In this document: one piece after another, positions 1-9,946 of the stretch | Position numbering within the stretch: the stretch's first letter is position 1 | Layout of the letters: every line of letters begins with the position of its first letter | Assembly (NCBI GenBank): GCA_903828455.1 | Contig: CAIKMJ010000045.1 | Span: 1-64,000 of the forward strand | DNA length: 64,000 bases | Origin: an uncultured Acidobacteriia bacterium | GTDB lineage: Bacteria; Acidobacteriota; Terriglobia; Bryobacterales; Bryobacteraceae | Reading direction: 5' to 3' | Made by a program: the position numbers and the translations under genes | The notes under the pieces: generated by a model | Seen by the model: only the letters and a program-made list of their open reading frames with translations | Database searches by the model: none | Told to the model about the DNA's origin: nothing

Positions 1-543
1 CACTCCGGCTATTTTCGCAGCCTCCTCGGCGAGGTCGAGGCCTTTTTCCGGATCGAGCGTGAACGGAGCCACGATCGCCTCGCCCCACGCGGCCTGTTCC
101 GGCAGCTTCACGCCGTCATAAACCACTTCGATGCGCCGCTCATCCACGCCGCCGCCGCACAGTTCGCCGGCCACGAAACGCGAGACCGCGAGAAACAACC
201 GCGGACGGCTGTACTTCCAGCGCGACAGCACTCCGTCCCGCACCGGAAACGCCACGCGGCGCGACACCACCAGCGGCGCGCGGCCGGCAATCGCGGCCAG
301 CGTGTGGGAGCGCGCATCGTGCGCATGGATCAGATCGAAGCCGCCCGAGGCGGCCGCCACGCGCAGCATGCTGAGCGCGCCGCAGGGCAACCCTTCGCGG
401 CGCGCTTCTTCCGCCAGCGGTCCGCCCGCGCGCGCCAGCAGCACGGAGTCGTGGCCCGCGGCCAGCAGTCCGCGATGCAGCGCCAGTACCTGCCACTGCC
501 CGCCGCGCATCTGGCGGCCGCTATCGAGGTGCAGGATTCGCAT
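1..543 (-). CDS. Glycosyltransferase family 4 (GT-B), N-terminal part, cut by window edge
   Basis: The reading frame starts at an ATG whose first base is 543 and stays open to base 1, giving 181 codons of an N-terminal domain. It begins MRILHLDSGRQMRGGQWQ, the GT-B opening with a Gly-Gly loop, followed by a repeated 'LLAAGHDSVLLAR' type Rossmann strand, a DLIHAHDARSHTLAA helix and a VVYDGVKLP segment. Together these are typical of the acceptor-binding half of GT4 enzymes that build LPS core or exopolysaccharide. The start overlaps the end of the GT2 gene by 23 bp, so the two are translationally coupled. The donor-binding C-terminal half and its E-x7-E motif lie outside the window, so the substrate cannot be inferred. 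Confidence 0.85.
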   Translation of the reverse strand, partial: MRILHLDSGRQMRGGQWQVLALHRGLLAAGHDSVLLARAGGPLAEEARREGLPCGALSMLRVAAASGGFDLIHAHDARSHTLAAIAGRAPLVVSRRVAFPVRDGVLSRWKYSRPRLFLAVSRFVAGELCGGGVDERRIEVVYDGVKLPEQAAWGEAIVAPFTLDPEKGLDLAEEAAKIAGV

Positions 544-1324
544 CGTTGCCCTCGTTCACCGTGCCCTCGCTCACCGTGCTCTCGCGCCAATCGCCCTCGC
601 GCGCCTTCGAGTATTTTCGGAACGTATAAATCGCCGCCATCCGCGCGATCGTCAGCCCTGCCGCGCCGTCCAGAAATCCCCGCTGCAGCACATACGATTT
701 CACAAACGTCCACGCCGGACTCAGCACCAGCTGCAGCGCGCCCACGCTGCGTCCCCGCGCGCGCAGTTCCCGCGCCGCCAGCGTTGTGTAACGGTCCAGC
801 GTGCGGTAGTGTTCCGCCAGCGAATCGCACGTGTAATGCAGCAGATCGCCGTGCAATTGGGCCACCGCTCCCTCCACGCGCACGCTTTCGTGCACATAGT
901 CACCCGTCCAGCGCGCCCGGTCCTTCCGGTAAAGCCGCACCTTGCGATCCGGATACCAGCCGCTGTGGCGGATCCACTTCCCCAGATACCGCGCCAGCCG
1001 CGGAAACGCATACCCGTCGGCAGCCGGCCCTTCGCCTTTCAGACGAAGGATCTCCGCCGCCAGTTCCGGGCCGACTTCCTCATCGGCATCGATCGACAAT
1101 ATCCACGTATACGCCGCCTGCTCCGCCGCGAAGTTCTTCTGCGCCGCATAACCGCGCCACCGCTCTTCGATCACGCGCGCTCCGAGCGCCGCGGCAATCT
1201 CCCGCGTGCGGTCCCGCGACCCGCTGTCCACCACCACGACCTCATCGGCAAACGGCACACTGCGGAGCGCCCGCGCGATATTTCGCTCCTCGTTGAGAGT
1301 CACGATGGTGACGCTGAGCTGCAT
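521..1324 (-). CDS. Glycosyltransferase family 2, KdtX/WaaE-like
   Basis: A 267-residue GT-A glycosyltransferase. I chose the ATG at 1324 because the protein then starts MQLSVTIVTLNEERNI, the canonical GT2 first strand; the longer frame upstream has no family similarity. The nucleotide-binding DSGSRDRT segment (about residue 46) and the metal-binding DADEE (about 92) are visible, then GWYPDRKVRLYRK and VHESV, which are typical of the WaaE/KdtX beta-1,4-glucosyltransferase branch used for lipopolysaccharide inner core. The C-terminus carries a 15-bp direct duplication (551-580) encoding STVSE/GTVNE. It starts 1 bp after the M50 gene stop and overlaps the GT4 start, so all three read as one operon. 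Confidence 0.88.
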   Translation of the reverse strand: MQLSVTIVTLNEERNIARALRSVPFADEVVVVDSGSRDRTREIAAALGARVIEERWRGYAAQKNFAAEQAAYTWILSIDADEEVGPELAAEILRLKGEGPAADGYAFPRLARYLGKWIRHSGWYPDRKVRLYRKDRARWTGDYVHESVRVEGAVAQLHGDLLHYTCDSLAEHYRTLDRYTTLAARELRARGRSVGALQLVLSPAWTFVKSYVLQRGFLDGAAGLTIARMAAIYTFRKYSKAREGDWRESTVSEGTVNEGNDANPAPR

Positions 1325-1325
1325 T

Positions 1326-2309
1326 TCAGTCGACAATCGGCGCCAGCGAGAAACAAAGCAGGAACATCGCCAGCGCGACCCAGCCCAGCTGCACTCGCCC
1401 GGTACCGATCTCCGTATCGTCATGCAGCGGCGGATGCCGGCGCGCCAGGAAGAACAGCAGCACGGCCCAGAACCACCAGCCGCTCCAGAATCTGCCCATG
1501 GGAATCAGCGCCACGAGGAAGATGTAAGTGACCCACTTGTGCGCCCGCCCCAGCAGCGCGTAAATAATGTGCCCGCCATCCAGTTGGCCCACCGGCAGCA
1601 GATTGAGCGACGTGGCGAACATCCCGACCCACGCCGCGCGCGCCACCGGATGCAGATAAATATCCGCGGCCGGCACGCCCGTGAAGATCGCCTTCTGCAG
1701 CAGCCACAGCAGCGCCGGCGTTCCCAGCTGCACCGCTCCCTCGTGATTGATCCCCGGGATGATCTTGGAAAATGCCAGCCCCACGCCGAGCGCCGGGACC
1801 AGGAAAACGAAGCCCGCCAGCGGCCCCGCAACGCCCACGTCGAACAAAATCCGCTTGCTGTAAATTGCGGAGCGAATCCGGATGAACGCGCCCAGCGTAC
1901 CGGTGAACGGCGTGGGCGCGGGCAGAAAGAACGGCAGCGTGGCATCCACGCCGTAGTAGACGCACGCCAGGTAATGGCCCAGTTCATGCGCCATCAGAAT
2001 GGTCAGCAGCGTGAGGGAAAACGGCAGGCCGCCCCACAGCAGTTGCGGATGCTCCAGCCCGAACGTGAAGATGTTCACGTCGCGATCGAAATCGAAAAAC
2101 GGCAGGTTGTGCCCGAAGTTGTACTGCATGCGCGCGCCCACCAGAGTGGTGGTGCACAGCGTCAGCAGGAAGCACAGTACGTTGACCCACGCCCGCCGGG
2201 GCTGCGGCCCGGTAACGCGCGGCGGCGCGGTTTCAAAGCGCTGCGGATACGCGGACGGGTCTCCGGGTGGTGTTGCGCGTGCGCTCTCGATGAGGTCTTC
2301 CGGAAACAC
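1326..2309 (-). CDS. Site-2 type zinc metalloprotease, M50 family
   Basis: A 327-residue polytopic membrane protein starting at GTG. It has the M50 zinc motif HELGH (about residue 109, preceded by a hydrophobic helix) and the second zinc site LDGGH (about 245) in a later transmembrane segment. A soluble segment with PFFLPAPTPFTGTLGAFIRI precedes FDVGVAGPLAGF, a pattern shared with the plant EGY/Acidobacteria branch of M50. Enzymes of this family cleave within membranes, often anti-sigma factors. The roughly 50-residue hydrophilic N-terminus is rich in Pro and Arg. No anti-sigma factor is adjacent, so the substrate is unknown. Confidence 0.88.
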   Translation of the reverse strand: MFPEDLIESARATPPGDPSAYPQRFETAPPRVTGPQPRRAWVNVLCFLLTLCTTTLVGARMQYNFGHNLPFFDFDRDVNIFTFGLEHPQLLWGGLPFSLTLLTILMAHELGHYLACVYYGVDATLPFFLPAPTPFTGTLGAFIRIRSAIYSKRILFDVGVAGPLAGFVFLVPALGVGLAFSKIIPGINHEGAVQLGTPALLWLLQKAIFTGVPAADIYLHPVARAAWVGMFATSLNLLPVGQLDGGHIIYALLGRAHKWVTYIFLVALIPMGRFWSGWWFWAVLLFFLARRHPPLHDDTEIGTGRVQLGWVALAMFLLCFSLAPIVD

Positions 2310-2363
2310 GGCTGTAGGGAACTCAGTTGGAATGACGCGGGCACCCTGCCGCCGGGTCCACCG

Positions 2364-2633
2364 TTATTGCAGCGTCTGCAGTTCCTTGCCCGGCTTGAAC
2401 CGCACGGCCTTGCCCGGCGGAATGGACACTTCCGCACCCGTACGCGGATTTCGGCCAATGCCGGTCTTGCGCGGTTTCACCGTGAAGACGCCGAAGCCGC
2501 GCAGTTCGATGCGGTCACCGTGCTCGAGCGCGCGCTTCATCTTTTCGAACACCGTTTCCACGGCCATTTCGGCCTTGGTCTTGGTGATGCCGGTCTTGTT
2601 CACCACTTCGTTAATGATGTCGAGCTTGATCAC
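2364..2633 (-). CDS. HU/IHF family DNA-binding protein
   Basis: An 89-residue histone-like protein of the usual HU length. It begins MIKLDIINEVVNKTGITK, has the RIELRGFGVFTVKPRK beta-arm start, the conserved GRNPRTG tip and the closing AVRFKPGKEL. It binds and bends DNA as a dimer and acts in nucleoid organisation. It is transcribed in the same direction as the M50 protease but separated from it by 54 bp. The 88 bp to the divergent flavin reductase must hold both promoters. Whether it is HU or an IHF-like subunit cannot be decided from one gene. Confidence 0.95.
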   Translation of the reverse strand: MIKLDIINEVVNKTGITKTKAEMAVETVFEKMKRALEHGDRIELRGFGVFTVKPRKTGIGRNPRTGAEVSIPPGKAVRFKPGKELQTLQ

Positions 2634-2721
2634 ACGGCCTCCCCGGCCTCGTCACGAACCGATTCTTCACCGATCCCGCGGCAATGAATGATAAACCGAT
2701 GATAGAATTAGGTTTATTCCA

Positions 2722-3228
2722 ATGTCAAGCAAGGCGGACCAGACCGCTTCGCTGCAGCCCGTCGATTCCGCACTCTACCGGCGTGCCTGCGCTCAGTTTG
2801 CTACCGGAATCACCGTCGTCACGGTGACCGACCAGGGCGGAATTCCGCACGGCCTCACCGTGAATTCCTTCGCCTCCGTGTCGCTCAATCCGCCGCTGGT
2901 ACTGGTCAGCATCGACCTGCGCAACGCCAAGCTCGGCCATTTCCTCGCCGGCAGCCACTTCGGCATCAACATCCTCGCCGACGACCAGGAAGACCTTTCC
3001 CGCCGCTTCTCGCAGCCGCTCGAAAATCGCTTCGAGGGCGTCGCCTGGCACCACGGCCCCGCCGGCACGCCGCTGCTCGATGGCGTCCTCGCGCGCCTCG
3101 AATGCGCCGTCGTGAAATCGTTCGAAGCCGGCGACCACATCGTTCTGCTCGGCGAAACCAAACACGGGGCCTTCCGTGAAGGCAAGCCGCTGCTCTACTT
3201 CAACAGCCGCTATCAAAATCTCGCCTGA
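2722..3228 (+). CDS. Flavin reductase domain protein (FMN-binding split barrel)
   Basis: A 168-residue protein of the flavin-reductase-like family, which supplies reduced FMN/FAD to partner monooxygenases. The N-terminal FATGITVVTV, the flavin-binding GLTVNSFASVSLNPPLVLVS stretch (from about residue 47) and a late GDHIVLLGE strand are diagnostic. A TAGAAT hexamer about 20 bp upstream of the ATG may serve as a -10 box. No monooxygenase lies next to it, so the partner is unknown. Confidence 0.88.
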   Translation: MSSKADQTASLQPVDSALYRRACAQFATGITVVTVTDQGGIPHGLTVNSFASVSLNPPLVLVSIDLRNAKLGHFLAGSHFGINILADDQEDLSRRFSQPLENRFEGVAWHHGPAGTPLLDGVLARLECAVVKSFEAGDHIVLLGETKHGAFREGKPLLYFNSRYQNLA

Positions 3229-3250
3229 ACGCCGGGCGCCCTTTGTTTGG

Positions 3251-3385
3251 TACACCGGAGCCAGGTACACCGGAGCCAGGTACACCGGAGCTCAATACAC
3301 CGGAGCTCAGTACACCGGAGCTCAACACACCGGAGCTCAATACACCGGAGCTCAATACACAGGCACTCGTTACACTCTGTGTATC
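3251..3385. repeat. 15-bp tandem array upstream of the methyltransferase
   Basis: Seven near-identical copies of a 15-bp unit (tacaccggagctcaa and a variant ending ccagg) fill 3251-3355. Two decayed copies continue to 3385, one base before the ATG at 3387. The array is in the same frame as the methyltransferase and would encode TPEPG/TPELN pentapeptides if translation began upstream. Each unit contains a CGGAG that could mimic a Shine-Dalgarno sequence. Confidence 0.97.
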
Positions 3386-3386
3386 C

Positions 3387-4304
3387 ATGAGCGCCGATCT
3401 GCCCTTCCTTTGCGCAAGGTGTCGCAACGTCATGCCGGGACTCTCCTGCGGGTGCGGCTTCACCGTCCCGGCTTCGGGCGGCATCCTCGACTTCATTTCG
3501 AACGATCCCGCCTGCAACGCGCTGCAGGAAGAGATCGAAACCTGGGATGAAGATGTATCGGCCTACGAAACCTCAAAGCTGAGAGAGCAGATCGTGGACG
3601 TGGCCGGCTACTTCCGCGGCCTCGGCGAACACCGCTCGGCCGCCCGCATGCTCCCGGCCATGGGGCAACTGGATCTCCGGGGCAAGCGATGCCTCGAGGT
3701 CGGCGGCGTCGGGCACTGCCTCGCCATGATGCTGAAGTCGGGCTGCACGGATCTCTACCATCTGGAAGTCAGCGCCGAAAGCCAGCGGCTCGCCATGCGC
3801 AACCTCGCGGCACTGCCCGAAACGAGCGGCGCGGCGATTCGTTACCTGCAGGCGCCGGCGGAAAAAATTCCTCTCCCCGATGCCAGCGTCGACTTTCTGA
3901 TGGCGCTCGGAACCTATCACCACACCGATCGAAGGCTCTCGGTGCCGGAGATCCACCGGGTCCTGAAGCCCGGCGGCTTTTTCTATTTCCACGAAGGCTA
4001 TATCGGAACCGCGCTCCTGCCTTTCAAATGGCTGACCCGCGCCGCACGCAAACCGTTCGGATTCCATCCGGGCAACGATAATCCGCTGGGCCGCGCCGAT
4101 CTCGCCATTCTCAACCGGCACTTTCCGGTCCACCGGTTTGAGATCCGCAATGTGCTCGATATCGCCGCCTTCGCGGTTCGCTACGTCAGTCCCGCTCTGG
4201 GCCGCAGGATGTATCGGGCGGAGATGAATCTGCCGGGCGTCACCGCCGTGGGCATCGACTTCCTGAAAGGCACCGTGCACTACTCAGGACAGCGAACCGC
4301 CTGA
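3387..4304 (+). CDS. SAM-dependent methyltransferase with N-terminal zinc finger
   Basis: A 305-residue class I methyltransferase. I chose the ATG at 3387 because the frame upstream is only the 15-bp repeat. The N-terminus carries a small Cys cluster (CARCRN and CGCGF, about residues 8-25) resembling a Trm112/zinc-ribbon entry. Motif I is degenerate, CLEVGGVGH (about 101), followed by an acidic strand end LEVSAE, and the DFLMALGTYHHTD / VLKPGGFFYFHEG post-motifs. The substrate is unknown. The N-terminal zinc finger recalls Trm112-domain methyltransferases acting on lipids, quinones or RNA. Translation start is less certain than usual because no Shine-Dalgarno sequence precedes 3387 other than those inside the repeat units. 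Confidence 0.8.
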   Translation: MSADLPFLCARCRNVMPGLSCGCGFTVPASGGILDFISNDPACNALQEEIETWDEDVSAYETSKLREQIVDVAGYFRGLGEHRSAARMLPAMGQLDLRGKRCLEVGGVGHCLAMMLKSGCTDLYHLEVSAESQRLAMRNLAALPETSGAAIRYLQAPAEKIPLPDASVDFLMALGTYHHTDRRLSVPEIHRVLKPGGFFYFHEGYIGTALLPFKWLTRAARKPFGFHPGNDNPLGRADLAILNRHFPVHRFEIRNVLDIAAFAVRYVSPALGRRMYRAEMNLPGVTAVGIDFLKGTVHYSGQRTA

Positions 4305-4356
4305 GGCGGCCATCTCTTCACTCGCCCGCCGTCAAAACAAACCACCAGCCCGCCGT

Positions 4357-4388
4357 CAAAACAAAACGGCGGACCCGAAGGCCCGCCG
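4357..4388 (-). terminator. Rho-independent terminator of clpC
   Basis: Read on the minus strand, a 9-bp stem (4367-4375 with 4380-4388, one G-U pair) closed by a UUCG tetraloop is followed by TTTTGTTTT. It begins 32 bp after the clpC stop. Two copies of a 24-bp segment (4324 and 4348) that includes the T-run lie just beyond it. Confidence 0.88.
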
Positions 4389-4419
4389 CTTCTCTTGCTC
4401 ACACTGACTGGTTAACGGC

Positions 4420-6918
<2,499 letters not shown>

Positions 6919-7031
6919 TTGCTCCGGGTTCTCCCATAATCCGCCCCGGCCTCTTTTACCGGTCGGACTTATACCTTAAAGATACTCTCTGGCCTGTTTC
7001 CGTTGCAAAACCTCTTTTTTTATTTGCCCCA

Positions 7032-7748
7032 TCAGACCGGATGCAGTGCGCCCGCCTCCAGCCGCAGCACGCGGTCGCAGCGCCTCGCAAAATGCAGATT
7101 GTGCGTCACCAGAATCGAGGTCAGCCCCCGGCGCCGCCGCAAATCGTCGAAAAGGTCGAAAATCCGCTCGCCGGTGCGCTCGTCCAGATTCCCGGTCGGC
7201 TCATCGGCCAGCAGGAGCGACGGATTCCCCGCCAGCGCCCGCGCAATGGCAACCCGCTGCTGTTCGCCGCCGGAAAGCTCGCCCGCCCGGTTCGACGCCC
7301 TTTGCCCCAGCCCCACTTCGTCGAGGCACGCCCGCGCATCGGCCGCCGCCCGCGCCCGCGGCACCCCGCGGATCAGCAGCGGCATCCGGACGTTTTCAAA
7401 GGCCGTAAATTCCGGCAGCAGATGATGCTGTTGCCAGACGTAGCCAATCTCACGATTGCGGAATACGGACATATCCGCTTCACCGAACCGGCAAACATCG
7501 CGGCTCTGGCAGGCGCCGCTGGTGTAGAAGATCGATCCGCCGGTCGGCCGGTCCAGCCCGCCGATCAGGTGCAGCAGCGTGCTCTTCCCCGCCCCGCTCT
7601 CGCCGATAATCGCCACCTGCTCGCCCGGCGACACCTCAAGCTCGAGGCCACGAAAAACCACCAGTTCCCCGTCGCCCGACGGGTAAACCTTTTCGAGCCC
7701 TTCGATCCGCACCAGAGGTTGTGAAGCCAAGCGCCATTTTAACGCCAT
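7032..7748 (-). CDS. lolD: LolD-type ABC transporter ATP-binding protein
   Basis: A 238-residue ATPase with Walker A GESGAGKST (about residue 50), Q-loop WQQHHLLPEFTAFENV, signature LSGGEQQRVAIARAL, Walker B LLLADEPTGNLD and H-loop VTHN. The Q-loop and the LDERTGERIFDLF segment match the LolD/MacB class, which energises lipoprotein release from the inner membrane. A LolC/E-type permease exists at 59427-60773 but is not adjacent. Assigning it to Lol rather than to a MacB-like exporter is inference. The start may be shorter (a later GTG), because the first 12 residues are not conserved. Confidence 0.82.
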   Translation of the reverse strand: MALKWRLASQPLVRIEGLEKVYPSGDGELVVFRGLELEVSPGEQVAIIGESGAGKSTLLHLIGGLDRPTGGSIFYTSGACQSRDVCRFGEADMSVFRNREIGYVWQQHHLLPEFTAFENVRMPLLIRGVPRARAAADARACLDEVGLGQRASNRAGELSGGEQQRVAIARALAGNPSLLLADEPTGNLDERTGERIFDLFDDLRRRRGLTSILVTHNLHFARRCDRVLRLEAGALHPV

Positions 7749-7764
7749 GCAGTTTCATATCGGC

Positions 7765-7806
7765 GCAAAAAACAAAACCGCGCAGTGAAAATTATCCACT
7801 GCGCGG
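7765..7806 (-). terminator. Rho-independent terminator after the frameshifted secreted protein
   Basis: A perfect 10-bp inverted repeat (7778-7787 with 7797-7806, CCGCGCAGTG) is followed on the minus strand by TTTTGTTTTTTG. It lies about 75 bp after the stop of the gene at 7881 and 17 bp before the lolD start, insulating lolD from upstream transcription. Confidence 0.85.
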
Positions 7807-7841
7807 CACTATTAGAAAGCCTGCCCCTTTGGCAGGGGGAG

Positions 7842-7886
7842 TTGGTTCCGCTATCTTTGGTTCCGCTATCTTTGGTTCCGCTATCT
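7842..7886. repeat. 15-bp tandem array duplicating a stop codon (three perfect copies)
   Basis: Three perfect copies of ttggttccgctatct at 7842-7856, 7857-7871 and 7872-7886. On the minus strand each copy contains TAG in the frame of the gene ending at 7881. The reading frame therefore meets three successive TAG codons 15 nt apart. Confidence 0.98.
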
Positions 7887-8995
7887 GCGGAAGCCGCCGC
7901 GTCCTCCGAACCCGCGGTAGTAGCCGAAACGCGGCCCCACGTAGAAACCAACGCTCGGTCCGAATCCGTAGTACGGCGAGGGGTAGCCATAGTAGCCCGG
8001 TCCGTAGCCCGGTGCGTAGCCGGGAGGCGGCGCGGGATACGCGATACGCGACTGCGGCGCCACGCCGGCACTCTGGTAATCCGGCGCCTCCACGTAACGG
8101 AAGGCCATGGGAGCCCGCTCGGTCGAGATCGCCACCGGCGCTTCGATGCGGAACGTCAGCATAGTTTCGGGAGCAACAATAGTCGGCTGGCCGCGCGTCA
8201 GCAGCACGCCGATCAGGCCCGCCGCCGCACCGGCGCCCGCGCCGATTCCGGCGCCAACACCGCCGCCCGCCACCGCTCCCGCGACCGCGCCCAGCGCCAC
8301 GTTCCACCGACGGCATTGACATCCCGGCCCACCGAAGTGGGGCCGTTCCGCGTGGCCACCTGCGACTGAATGCCGATCTGCTGCCCGTCCACCAGCGTCA
8401 GTTCGGTCAACTGAAGCCCAAGGTGCGAAACACCTTTCGCCATGCCGGCTTTGGTCGCCTCCGTCACGCGGCCCGAAACATTCTGCCCGCGCTGCGCGAT
8501 GACGACGCCATCGACCACCACCGGATCAGCCAGCGTCGCAAAGAAGGCGTCGCCCTGCTGATTGCGATCCGAAGACAGCCACTGATTCACCCGCACCGTC
8601 ACGAACGTGCCCTGCGGCAACGTCAGGTGAGCCGGCACGGGTGGAAAATCGACCGGCGGCTGCCCGTAAGGCTGCTGCTGGCCCTGCGCGAATGCCGGCG
8701 GCTGGCCCTGCTGGTTTGGAGCCTGCTGGTTTGGAGCCTGCTGATATGGAGCCTGCTGGCCCTGCGGATACGGCGGCGGCGGATAGGGCGAAGGCGGATA
8801 CTGACCCTGCGGGGGTGCGGCCTGCGCCTCCGGGCCGTTCGGGAATGTGGCAAACGCCGGGCCACCAGTGCCGTCGGGCACCTGCTGCTCAGTCTGCGTT
8901 TGCGCCAGCGCCATTCCGGCAAAGGCGACCAGACCGATGGCGAAACTGCCCGCTGTGAAAGCGGCTTTCGATTGGAGAGAATGAAGGGTTTTCAT
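7881..8995 (-). pseudogene. Secreted Pro/Gln-rich glycine-zipper protein, interrupted by a one-base frameshift
   Basis: One gene in two frames. The first part starts at the ATG at 8995 with a signal peptide (MKTLHSLQSKAAF...ALAQ). A Pro/Gln-rich stretch with QQAPN repeats follows, then a beta-rich domain (LPQGTFVTVRVNQWLSSDRN). That frame runs into non-homologous Arg-rich sequence after NAVGG near 8301. The sensible continuation, a glycine-zipper membrane segment (GAVAGGGVGAGIGAG) and a GVLLTRG...LTFRIEAPV domain, lies in the next frame and ends at 7881 in a Tyr/Gly-rich tail. A single missing base around 8300-8305 explains it. The cause could be a real null mutation, a sequencing error or programmed shifting; I see no slippery heptamer. 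The intact family is a secreted or periplasmic acidobacterial protein of unknown function. Confidence 0.8.
8711..8755. repeat. 15-bp tandem array encoding QQAPN repeats
   Basis: Copies of ctggtttggagcctg at 8711-8725, 8726-8740 and (two changes) 8741-8755, in frame with the secreted-protein gene and encoding QQAPN/QQAPY. More diverged copies continue on both sides. Confidence 0.95.
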
Positions 8996-9287
8996 AAGGT
9001 TTGCTTCTTTCACTTGCCTGACCTGTTGCAGTCGGCGTGCCAAAGTTTCCACACGATAATCCGTTGAAAACAGGCACCGACAAAAAGATGTAACCTGCTG
9101 TGAGCCACCAGAGCTGGTGGTTTTCGGCCAGTCGCGACGCCAGCGGGCCCGCCAGGGCACCGCGAGTGCGAACAGTTTCGCCACCCGCTGATTTATGCAC
9201 AACAAATGCACCGGCGGTTCCGCCAGCCGATTGAAAATAAAGCTCCGAAAAGCTGAGGAAAAGTGCCGATCCGGCGCATTTTTCCGT
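8996..9287. other. Non-coding stretch between the secreted-protein gene and the ncRNA promoter
   Basis: About 290 bp with no supported gene. It must hold the minus-strand promoter of the gene starting at 8995. I could not choose a convincing -35/-10 pair there. Confidence 0.5.
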
Positions 9288-9316
9288 TTGACTCCGCCGC
9301 GTTTCAGGCGCATGAT
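9288..9316 (+). promoter_or_regulatory. Sigma-70 type promoter of the large structured RNA
   Basis: TTGACT (9288-9293) and CATGAT (9311-9316) are separated by exactly 17 bp, matching consensus at 5 of 6 and 4 of 6 positions. A T-rich patch precedes the -35. The predicted start, about 9323-9325, falls 2-4 nt before the closing helix of the RNA. Confidence 0.7.
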
Positions 9317-9322
9317 CGACTC

Positions 9323-9863
9323 AGTTCCAGGGTTCACGGAACGATAGCCGAGCGGGACGAAGCGAGTCTGTAGCGTCGATCCGGAGCGCGGGCCGAAAGG
9401 CCTCTATCGCAAGATAAACGCGCCGGGGAGTGAGGGACGATCGGTTGAATCGTAAGGCGGGCTTTCGGTGAGGACGCTGGCTGAACGCTTTGATCCGGAA
9501 GGTTGTGTCGCCGTAAGGCCGGCACGGACCTGAAGGGGAGTGGAGGCCAGGGAGAATCGCCGGAGTGCCGAAGGACGGAGCAGGAAACAGGTTCTGAGCA
9601 AAGATCTCGCCCCGGTCGCGGCCTCGAAACCGGACGGAGCGGAGGAGTTCAGGATCCGAGCGCCTGAAACGGAATTCGGTGTGAAGACGAAGGCGCAGGT
9701 CAGGAACTGTGACCTCGTAATGGTGGCGAAAGCGTCGTTACGGGCGAGCGAAAGACCGCTCCGAGTTTTCGGCTCCAGGCCGGCGTGAAAACGCTGGTTT
9801 GCGGATCGGGCGCCGGCATGCAGGCGGATCGATCAATCGTGCCGTGAACCCTGGACGTTTTTT
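9323..9863 (+). ncRNA. Candidate large structured non-coding RNA (about 540 nt), class unknown
   Basis: The two ends pair over 19 nt with one mismatch (9327-9345 with 9836-9854), and TTTTTT follows at 9858-9863. The interior holds many local helices. A three-way junction has an outer stem 9381-9390 with 9419-9426 and hairpins capped GAAA (9395) and GCAA (9409). Further hairpins are GTGTCG/CGGCAC at 9505-9525 with a GTAA cap, TTCAGG/CCTGAA at 9648-9668, AGGTCA/TGACCT at 9697-9715, an 11-pair hairpin at 9716-9742 capped GAAA, and CCGGCGT/ACGCTGG at 9780-9797 capped GAAA. Five GNRA caps occur on the plus strand only. There is no convincing protein in any frame. I see none of the conserved sequence of RNase P, tmRNA, 6S or SRP RNA. 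Confidence 0.75.
9836..9863 (+). terminator. 3' closing strand plus U-run ending the structured RNA
   Basis: The 3' strand of the end-to-end helix (ending CCCTGG at 9854) is followed by ACG and then TTTTTT. The helix that closes the RNA thus sits directly before the U-run, as in an intrinsic terminator, but its 5' strand lies about 490 nt upstream. Confidence 0.65.
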
Positions 9864-9873
9864 GTTCGCGCTT

Positions 9874-9921
9874 GCTTTGAGCTGAAGCTGCTTTGAGCTG
9901 AAGCGGCTCTGAGCTGAATCT
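9874..9921. repeat. 16-bp tandem array between the structured RNA and the zinc-ribbon gene
   Basis: Three copies of gctttgagctgaagct at 9874-9889, 9890-9905 and 9906-9921, the last with several changes. It lies downstream of the stop of the gene ending at 9947. Confidence 0.9.
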
Positions 9922-9946
9922 GTGTTGCGCGTAAGCTGCTTTGCGT

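Noticed and set aside
3251-3385. CRISPR array or in-frame N-terminus of the methyltransferase
   Set aside because: The 15-bp units are contiguous with no spacers. The family's first residues begin at the ATG at 3387, so the array is treated as upstream sequence.
9540-9788. Short frames inside the 9323-9863 region
   Set aside because: Composition and start context are not protein-like; RNA helices and GNRA loops explain the sequence better.
9327-9854. Reading the end-to-end inverted repeat as a MITE or small insertion sequence
   Set aside because: The flanks show no target-site duplication, the interior is structured on one strand, and promoter and U-run fit an RNA. A MITE origin is not fully excluded.
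9323-9863. RNase P RNA, tmRNA, 6S RNA or group II intron
   Set aside because: I could not find the RNase P core (GAGGAAAGTC type), a tmRNA tag or T-arm, a 6S single bubble, or an intron domain V catalytic stem on either strand.
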